A DNA stretch of 58,173 bases, taken from assembly GCA_017397645.1 (NCBI GenBank), contig JAFQIE010000029.1, forward strand, positions 1-58,173. The letters are read 5' to 3'. The notes under the pieces were generated by a model, which had not been told where the DNA came from, ran no database searches, and saw only the letters and a list, made by a program, of their open reading frames with translations. Below, in pieces: positions 53,534 through 58,173 of the stretch. The stretch's first letter is position 1. Every line of letters starts with the position of its first letter. The position numbers and the translations under genes are program-made. The stretch comes from Lachnospiraceae bacterium. GTDB lineage: Bacteria > Bacillota > Clostridia > Lachnospirales > Lachnospiraceae.

Positions 53534-53854
53534 ATGGCAGAAATCAAATTGACAAGCGAGAACTTTATGGCAGAGGTAATGGAAGCAGAAGTCCCTGTAT
53601 TGGTAGACTTTTACGCAGACTGGTGTGGACCTTGCAAGATGTTGGGACCCGTGATTGCCCAGTTAGCAGAGGAATATGAGGGAAAGGCAAAGATTGCCAA
53701 GGCAAATGTGGATGAACAGATGGAACTGGCATCCAAATTCAGAGTAGTGAGTATACCGACCATCCTTCTTTTCGATAAAGGACAGGTGGTAAAACAGTTT
53801 GTGGGATTCACCGCTAAGAATCAGTTGGCGGCAGAGTTGGACAAACTTGTATAA
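53534..53854 (+). CDS. trxA: Thioredoxin
   Basis: A 106-residue thioredoxin with the active site WCGPCK at about 30-35 and the cis-proline in VSIPTILLF. It keeps cytoplasmic thiols reduced. The frame begins upstream at 53510, but AAAGGAG precedes the ATG at 53534. It stands alone, 40 bases after the membrane protein. Confidence 0.97.
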   Translation: MAEIKLTSENFMAEVMEAEVPVLVDFYADWCGPCKMLGPVIAQLAEEYEGKAKIAKANVDEQMELASKFRVVSIPTILLFDKGQVVKQFVGFTAKNQLAAELDKLV

Positions 53855-53870
53855 GCAGACAGATTCTGCA

Positions 53871-53898
53871 AAAGGGTGCGCTGTTTCATCCGCCTTTA
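53871..53898. terminator. Possible terminator between trxA and the third AraC gene
   Basis: AAAGG and CCTTT flank a bulged stem (GGTG/CATCC) in the gap between convergent genes. The stem is imperfect and T-runs are short. Confidence 0.4.
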
Positions 53899-54693
53899 AG
53901 AAAGAATGTCTAACACATTATTTCGCTGCCTATATTGCAAGGGAGTTATCTGCTCCCTTGCCTTGAAAGCCCTGATAAAATGTGAGGAATTACTAAACCC
54001 ACATAAATCGGCAATATCTTCAATGCTTAAATTGGTGGTGCGCAGGTAGATGATAGCGTTAGACAATCGTACATTTTTTTGATATTCGGCCGGCGATATG
54101 CCGGCCTCTTTTTTGAATTTCCGCTGGATATAGACCGGATGCATATGAATGGCTTGGGCAATATCTTCTAAAGTAATCTGCCTGCGATAATTTTCGTCAA
54201 TGTAATTCTTAATTTGTGTGATGGTCTTGGTCTTATTATTTCTTTCTTGCATCTGATATTGTTCTTTAATTCTTCCTAATAAATACCAGAGGCTGTTCAT
54301 ACATTCAAATCCGTCTTGCGCGATATAAGCGACAATGAGTTTCTTTAGAATAGAAATTTCCTTGTCGACATTTGGTATCGTAATAAAAGAAGGAATATTC
54401 TTAAACATTTCCCGTCCAATTTCAACATTGTCCACTTGAAAATGCACTACATAAACTTCGTTAAAACGATAACTATACACTTTATCTCCGGGACGATGAA
54501 ATCTAACAGATCCGGCATGTATAATATGCTTCTTTCCATTGATAACAGAGTATCCCCCATCTTTCAAAAACAAAACCAGTTCAAAACGTGTGACGGTGCG
54601 CTCCTTGGTAATAACTGTGTCTTTAAAACAAGGATGCTCCTGCACGAAAATGGCGCGTTTGATTTTTAAACCTATTCCCGGACTGTATGTCAT
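53896..54693 (-). CDS. AraC family transcriptional regulator
   Basis: A 265-residue regulator. The N-terminal cupin sensor (about 20-100, with GSVRFHRPGDKVYSYRF) and the C-terminal AraC domain (about 165-262) with ITLEDIAQAIHMHPVYI and IEDIADLCGFSNSSHFI are clear. An ATG at 54732 is possible, but AGAAAGGAA precedes 54693. It is divergent from the sugar-acid operon and probably controls it. The promoter is a perfect sigma-A consensus. Confidence 0.9.
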   Translation of the reverse strand: MTYSPGIGLKIKRAIFVQEHPCFKDTVITKERTVTRFELVLFLKDGGYSVINGKKHIIHAGSVRFHRPGDKVYSYRFNEVYVVHFQVDNVEIGREMFKNIPSFITIPNVDKEISILKKLIVAYIAQDGFECMNSLWYLLGRIKEQYQMQERNNKTKTITQIKNYIDENYRRQITLEDIAQAIHMHPVYIQRKFKKEAGISPAEYQKNVRLSNAIIYLRTTNLSIEDIADLCGFSNSSHFIRAFKAREQITPLQYRQRNNVLDILS

Positions 54694-54771
54694 AATTTTC
54701 CTTTCTATATACAAAAAGTTAAGAATGTGCAATTTATGGTTGCTATCAGGAATTGATACGTGTGGTTTCTT

Positions 54772-54800
54772 ATTATAGAATCAAGTTGCAAGAATGTCAA
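54772..54800 (-). promoter_or_regulatory. Full-consensus promoter of the third AraC gene
   Basis: On the minus strand TTGACA (54795-54800) and TATAAT (54772-54777) with 17 bases between them: both hexamers are perfect, unusual for a regulator gene. Confidence 0.88.
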
Positions 54801-54829
54801 CCTAGGTCCAACGAAAACAAATGTTGACA
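54795..54829. promoter_or_regulatory. Inverted repeat in the AraC/metallo-hydrolase intergenic region
   Basis: TGTCAAC at 54795-54801 and GTTGACA at 54823-54829 form an inverted repeat with a 21-base gap (centres 28 bases apart). One half overlaps the -35 of the AraC promoter, and the other lies next to the Shine-Dalgarno of the downstream gene, so it could be an operator. Confidence 0.45.
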
Positions 54830-54840
54830 GAAGGAATGCT

Positions 54841-55512
54841 ATGAAAGTTACATGGTTGGGTCAAGCAGGTCTGCTGTTTGAGGTGAAAAATAAAACAATT
54901 TTAATCGACCCGTACTTGTCGGATAGCGTGGCTGCGATTAACCCGCAGCATACAAGAAGGGTGCCGGTGGAGGAGACCTTTCTCGATTTAACACCTGACA
55001 TAATTATCCTAACGCATGATCATGCAGACCATACAGATATGGAAACGTTGCGTCATTATCTGACAGGGGATGGTCAGGTAGTGGTATTGGCATCAAAGAA
55101 TGCGTGGAATCATGTCCGTCAATTGAAAGGTAAGCACAACTACATTATGTTTAACCGTCATACCGAATGGACACAGGACGATATTACCATCAAGGCGGTT
55201 AAGGCGGAGCATTCTGATGAATTTTCCATAGGAATCATCCTTGAAGCAGAGGATAAGATCTATTACATTACGGGAGACACCCTATATAACACGGATATTT
55301 TTGAGGACCTACCCTCAAAAATAGATTACGTGTTTTTGCCCGTCAACGGATATGGCAACAATATGAACATGATACAGGCAAAAAAGTTTTGTGAGAAGAT
55401 TGATGCCACAGCCATTCCTGTACACTGCGGAATGTTTGATGATATTAATGGGCGTGACTTTGAATATGAGCCTAAAATTGTGCCGGAAATTTATCGGGCG
55501 TTTGATATATAA
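54841..55512 (+). CDS. UlaG-like metallo-beta-lactamase-fold hydrolase
   Basis: A 223-residue MBL-fold protein. Metal ligands are in THDHADHTD (HxHxDH), the Asp in ITGDTLY and the His in VHCGMF. It resembles UlaG (L-ascorbate-6-phosphate lactonase) and related lactonases. The frame is open from 54760, but GAAGGA precedes the ATG at 54841. First gene of a rightward operon with SDR, enolase-superfamily and RraA-like genes, so it could open a sugar lactone. Confidence 0.85.
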   Translation: MKVTWLGQAGLLFEVKNKTILIDPYLSDSVAAINPQHTRRVPVEETFLDLTPDIIILTHDHADHTDMETLRHYLTGDGQVVVLASKNAWNHVRQLKGKHNYIMFNRHTEWTQDDITIKAVKAEHSDEFSIGIILEAEDKIYYITGDTLYNTDIFEDLPSKIDYVFLPVNGYGNNMNMIQAKKFCEKIDATAIPVHCGMFDDINGRDFEYEPKIVPEIYRAFDI

Positions 55513-55537
55513 ACCACACATTGGAAAGAGTGTAAAG

Positions 55538-56290
55538 ATGAAGAGAGCAGTTTTGATTACAGGTGCCGCATCAGGCACAGGATTTTGCATTGCAGAAAGA
55601 TTTGCCAAAGAAGGATATGCTGTTTTTATCACCAGCCGAAATGGAGACGATGCTGAAAAGTCGGCGGAAGTGATTCGGCAAACATATGGTGTTTATGCAA
55701 AGGGATTACAGATATCTTCCGACTCTATGGTAGAAGTGGATGAGGCTTTTGATGAAGTAGAAAAGTCCGGGTATTATCTGAGTTCGCTTGTTTTAAATGC
55801 CGCAGATTTGGGCATGAACATGCCCGTACTTACAACGGATATTGACGATTGGATGCGTGTTATAACTACGAATCTGGGCTGGAATTTCAAAATCACACAA
55901 AGAGCAGCGAGATTAATGACTAAGGCCGGAGGTTCCATTGTTTTTGTTGGGTCCAATACGGCGAATAGAGCCATTAAAAACAGAAGCGCATACATCGCGT
56001 CCAAGGGAGGCATTATTTCCTTGGCGAAGGCATTGGCTGTGGAGCTTGGAGAGTATGGAATCAGAGTCAACACGTTGGTGTCCGGGTCCATAAAGACCAG
56101 TCGCTTTGATGCTCTTTCTGCAGAGCAACAGGAGGAAAAAAAGAAAAGAGTTCCCATCAATGACTTTGCGGATTTTGAAGATATTGCAAATGCGGCATGG
56201 TTTTTAGCTACAGATATGTCGAAGAATGTAACGGGTACCACACTGACCGTGGATGGCGGGGCGGATGCCCAACTTTTACCGGGTGTTTAA
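55538..56290 (+). CDS. SDR family oxidoreductase
   Basis: A 250-residue short-chain dehydrogenase. The cofactor motif is ITGAASGTGFCIAE, the NAG-like motif VLNAADLG, the catalytic Ser in FVGSNTAN, and Tyr/Lys in SAYIASKGG. The C-terminus GTTLTVDGGA is classical. Many such proteins oxidise sugar acids or polyols. Start chosen at 55538 behind AAAGAG; the frame is open upstream into the previous gene. Confidence 0.92.
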   Translation: MKRAVLITGAASGTGFCIAERFAKEGYAVFITSRNGDDAEKSAEVIRQTYGVYAKGLQISSDSMVEVDEAFDEVEKSGYYLSSLVLNAADLGMNMPVLTTDIDDWMRVITTNLGWNFKITQRAARLMTKAGGSIVFVGSNTANRAIKNRSAYIASKGGIISLAKALAVELGEYGIRVNTLVSGSIKTSRFDALSAEQQEEKKKRVPINDFADFEDIANAAWFLATDMSKNVTGTTLTVDGGADAQLLPGV

Positions 56291-56331
56291 CAACGGATAA
56301 GTATTTAAATTTAAATATATGGAGGAACAAT

Positions 56332-57528
56332 ATGAGAATTGAAAAAATCGAAACAATCAGAGTGAATATTCCTTTTGAGGCACCGATTCTTTGGTCACAG
56401 GGATACAGAAACTCCACCACGAGAACGTTGGTTAAGGTTTACACCGACGAAGGTATCACCGGTATTGGTGAGACCAGAGGCGATAACGGTATCGAAGAGA
56501 TGATCCGTGAAATGTCCAAGAAACTCATCGGTGAGGATCCTTTTAATATTGAAACCATTTTGGAAAGATTCCACATGAAAGCATATTTCCATGGCTACTT
56601 TGGCTTGAGTGCCATCGCTGGAATCGAAATCGCCCTTTGGGACATCATTGCAAAGAAGGCAGATAGGCCCCTTTGTGAAATGATTGGTGGTATGTATCGC
56701 AAGGAGGTTCCTTTCTCCGGATATGTATTCTTCAGACTAAAGGACGAAGAGACCGGTGCGGGCGGTGAGAAGACCCCTGAAGAGATTATCAAGTTCTGTG
56801 AGAAGGCAGTGGCAGAGCACGGCTTTGACTGTCTGAAACTGAAGGGCGGCGCACATAATCCTGCTCATGAAATCGAAGTGCTGAGAGCACTCAGAAATCA
56901 TTTCGGTCCTAAGTTCAAGTTGAGAATTGACCCCAATGGTTGCTGGAGTCCTCAGACAGCTATCAAGTACGCACAGGAACTGGATGAAATCGGTCTTGAA
57001 TACCTGGAGGATCCCTGCTGGGGTATCGAGGGTATGTCGAGAGTGAGAAAGGATATCCATATTCCCATTGCAACCAATATGTGCGTTGTGAACTTCGACA
57101 CACTTCCCGTAGGTATCAGAGAAAATGCCTGCGATATTATCCTGGCAGATGCCCATAAGTGGGGCGGTATCTGGGTAACCAAGAAATTGGCGGCTGTATG
57201 TGAAGCATTCCATTTGGGTATGAGTATGCATGCCGGAGCAGAGGTTGGTGTTTCTACTGCAGTGAATATCCACTTAGCAGCATCCACACCTCAGATTAAC
57301 TACTCTATCGATGGACATTACCATCACGAATTGGACGACATTATCAAGGGCGGTAAGCACAAATATGTGAACGGCAAGATGCTGGTTCCCGATGCACCCG
57401 GTCTTGGTGTAGAACTGGATGAGGAAAAGGTTGCGTTCTATCATGAAAGATGGAAAAACCTTGAGTTTGAAGCAATGAACGGTGAAAGACCTGACACGGA
57501 CAGACATCTTTCCAGATGCCAATTCTAA
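56332..57528 (+). CDS. Enolase-superfamily sugar-acid dehydratase (MR/MLE type)
   Basis: A 398-residue protein of the mandelate racemase/muconate cycloisomerase group. The catalytic Lys pair is in CLKLKGGA, the metal ligands in RIDPNG, YLEDPC and a third acid in VVNFD, the Asp of DIILADAHKWGG follows, and a His lies in HAGAEVG. The pattern fits a sugar-acid dehydratase, for example glucarate- or mannonate-like. The substrate cannot be fixed. The frame is open upstream, but AGGAGG precedes 56332. It is 13 bases before the RraA-like gene. Confidence 0.88.
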   Translation: MRIEKIETIRVNIPFEAPILWSQGYRNSTTRTLVKVYTDEGITGIGETRGDNGIEEMIREMSKKLIGEDPFNIETILERFHMKAYFHGYFGLSAIAGIEIALWDIIAKKADRPLCEMIGGMYRKEVPFSGYVFFRLKDEETGAGGEKTPEEIIKFCEKAVAEHGFDCLKLKGGAHNPAHEIEVLRALRNHFGPKFKLRIDPNGCWSPQTAIKYAQELDEIGLEYLEDPCWGIEGMSRVRKDIHIPIATNMCVVNFDTLPVGIRENACDIILADAHKWGGIWVTKKLAAVCEAFHLGMSMHAGAEVGVSTAVNIHLAASTPQINYSIDGHYHHELDDIIKGGKHKYVNGKMLVPDAPGLGVELDEEKVAFYHERWKNLEFEAMNGERPDTDRHLSRCQF

Positions 57529-57540
57529 GGAGGAAACGAC

Positions 57541-58173
57541 ATGCATTTTAATGTGAAGGAAGATATTATCGCACTCACACCCCAGTGGAAGGGAGAGAGA
57601 TTCCCTGATGGAAGACCGAAAGTAGAAGATAAATACTTAAAAGCGCTTAGAAACCTTACACTGGAAGAGGTGTGGAAGCCCATATTTGTAAAGGGCTATG
57701 AAAGCCAGTTTGAAGGAAGATTACATACCCTCCACGACGATGGAAGAAAATTGATCGGCCGGGCTGTTACCGCTACCTTTGCACCCACCAGACCGGACCT
57801 GCATGAGACCATGTTCGGTATCGGTATGGAGGAAGGCAGAAAGGGTAACTACAACCAGTGGGTTATCGACAGCCTGGTAGAAGGTGACGTGGTGGTTGCC
57901 GATATGTATGACAAAATCTATAAGGGAACCTTTTTAGGCGGAAACCTGACCACGGCCATCAAGGCAAAGACAAAGACCGGTGGTGGCGTTATCTGGGGTG
58001 GTGTAAGAGATGTGGAACAGATGAAGAAAGTGGAAGATGTTCAGGTGTACTATCGTGGTATTGACCCCACACCTATCCGTGACTTCATTATGACAGGATT
58101 CAATACACCCACCAGAATCGGTAATGCGATTGTACTTCCCGGTGATATCGTATTCGGTGCAGGCGGCGGTGTG
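57541..58173 (+). CDS. RraA/dimethylmenaquinone methyltransferase-like protein (partial, cut by window end)
   Basis: The open frame runs to the last base; 211 residues are visible. It has the RraA-like signature GGNLTTAIKAKTKTGGGVIWGGVRD, including the R and D that in related aldolases bind metal and substrate. Members of the family act as HMG/oxaloacetate aldolases or as RNase E inhibitors (RraA). In this operon an aldolase acting on the product of the enolase-superfamily enzyme is the best guess. AGGAGG precedes the ATG. Confidence 0.85.
   Translation, partial: MHFNVKEDIIALTPQWKGERFPDGRPKVEDKYLKALRNLTLEEVWKPIFVKGYESQFEGRLHTLHDDGRKLIGRAVTATFAPTRPDLHETMFGIGMEEGRKGNYNQWVIDSLVEGDVVVADMYDKIYKGTFLGGNLTTAIKAKTKTGGGVIWGGVRDVEQMKKVEDVQVYYRGIDPTPIRDFIMTGFNTPTRIGNAIVLPGDIVFGAGGGV

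Noticed and set aside
1-58173. CRISPR arrays, insertion sequences, integrases or prophage.
   Set aside because: I looked for regular direct repeats with spacers, transposase motifs and attachment sites next to tRNAs and saw none. The tRNA genes are followed by a terminator and a normal operon, not by an integrase.

Overview
The window looks like a chromosomal segment of an anaerobic, low-to-mid-GC Firmicute, most likely a member of the Lachnospiraceae (Clostridia). I base this on gene content and protein style: a pyruvate formate-lyase (PFL) system with ferredoxin, a paired GlgC/GlgD, an unusually long PRPP synthetase, ECF-type BioY and QueT transporters, GdpP, MecA, CwlD, and GNAT-like acyltransferases. 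Genus cannot be fixed from sequence alone. Almost every base is genic; I see no transposase, integrase, phage gene or CRISPR array.

Layout. 1-486: the 3' end of a 23S rRNA gene followed directly by tRNA-Asn, tRNA-Glu and tRNA-Cys, with no 5S between them. 511-7131: an AraC-regulated six-gene operon of uncertain pathway (creatinase-like M24 protein, ASRT-like protein, phosphotriesterase-family hydrolase, unrecognised TIM-barrel-like protein, GNAT-like acyltransferase). 7143-10074: a Gfo/Idh/MocA plus medium-chain dehydrogenase pair, divergent from a second AraC regulator. 10061-17267: sirtuin, YdcF-like and DUF951 genes, then the conserved rpsF-ssb-rpsR, gdpP-rplI-dnaB block. 17270-21404: ferredoxin, pflA and a PFL encoded in separate pieces (catalytic core, a 67-residue Cys-rich protein, a detached glycyl-radical domain), divergent from a DUF1858 gene. 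21441-27083: mecA, a strong candidate small RNA, two small proteins, a membrane-anchored GH18 protein, and a class B sortase with its own VPKTG substrate. 27193-36804: a rightward run of housekeeping, salvage and cell-wall genes (cwlD, HAD, Sua5, rpiB, upp, dCMP deaminase, SleB-like hydrolase, methyltransferase, large anchored protein). 36785-42985: leftward queT (with a preQ1 riboswitch), bioY, prs, DnaC- and DnaD-like replication genes, a cluster of eight DnaA boxes, and murC. 43149-49749: glgC, glgD, pth, mfd. 49850-53854: a GH105 hydrolase, a polytopic membrane protein and thioredoxin. 53896-58173: a third AraC regulator divergent from a sugar-acid-type operon (UlaG-like metallo-hydrolase, SDR, enolase-superfamily enzyme, RraA-family protein cut by the window edge).

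How the parts fit. Fermentative pyruvate metabolism (PFL core, detached radical domain, activase, ferredoxin), glycogen synthesis, plant cell-wall or sugar-acid use (GH105, enolase-superfamily operon), vitamin and queuosine precursor uptake, and DNA replication control are all represented. The items most worth a second look are the three-piece PFL locus, the tandem DnaA-box cluster beside the helicase-loader genes, the AraC/ASRT/phosphotriesterase operon, and the promoter-hairpin-terminator small RNA near 22.3 kb. All functions are read from motifs and context; no database search was possible.
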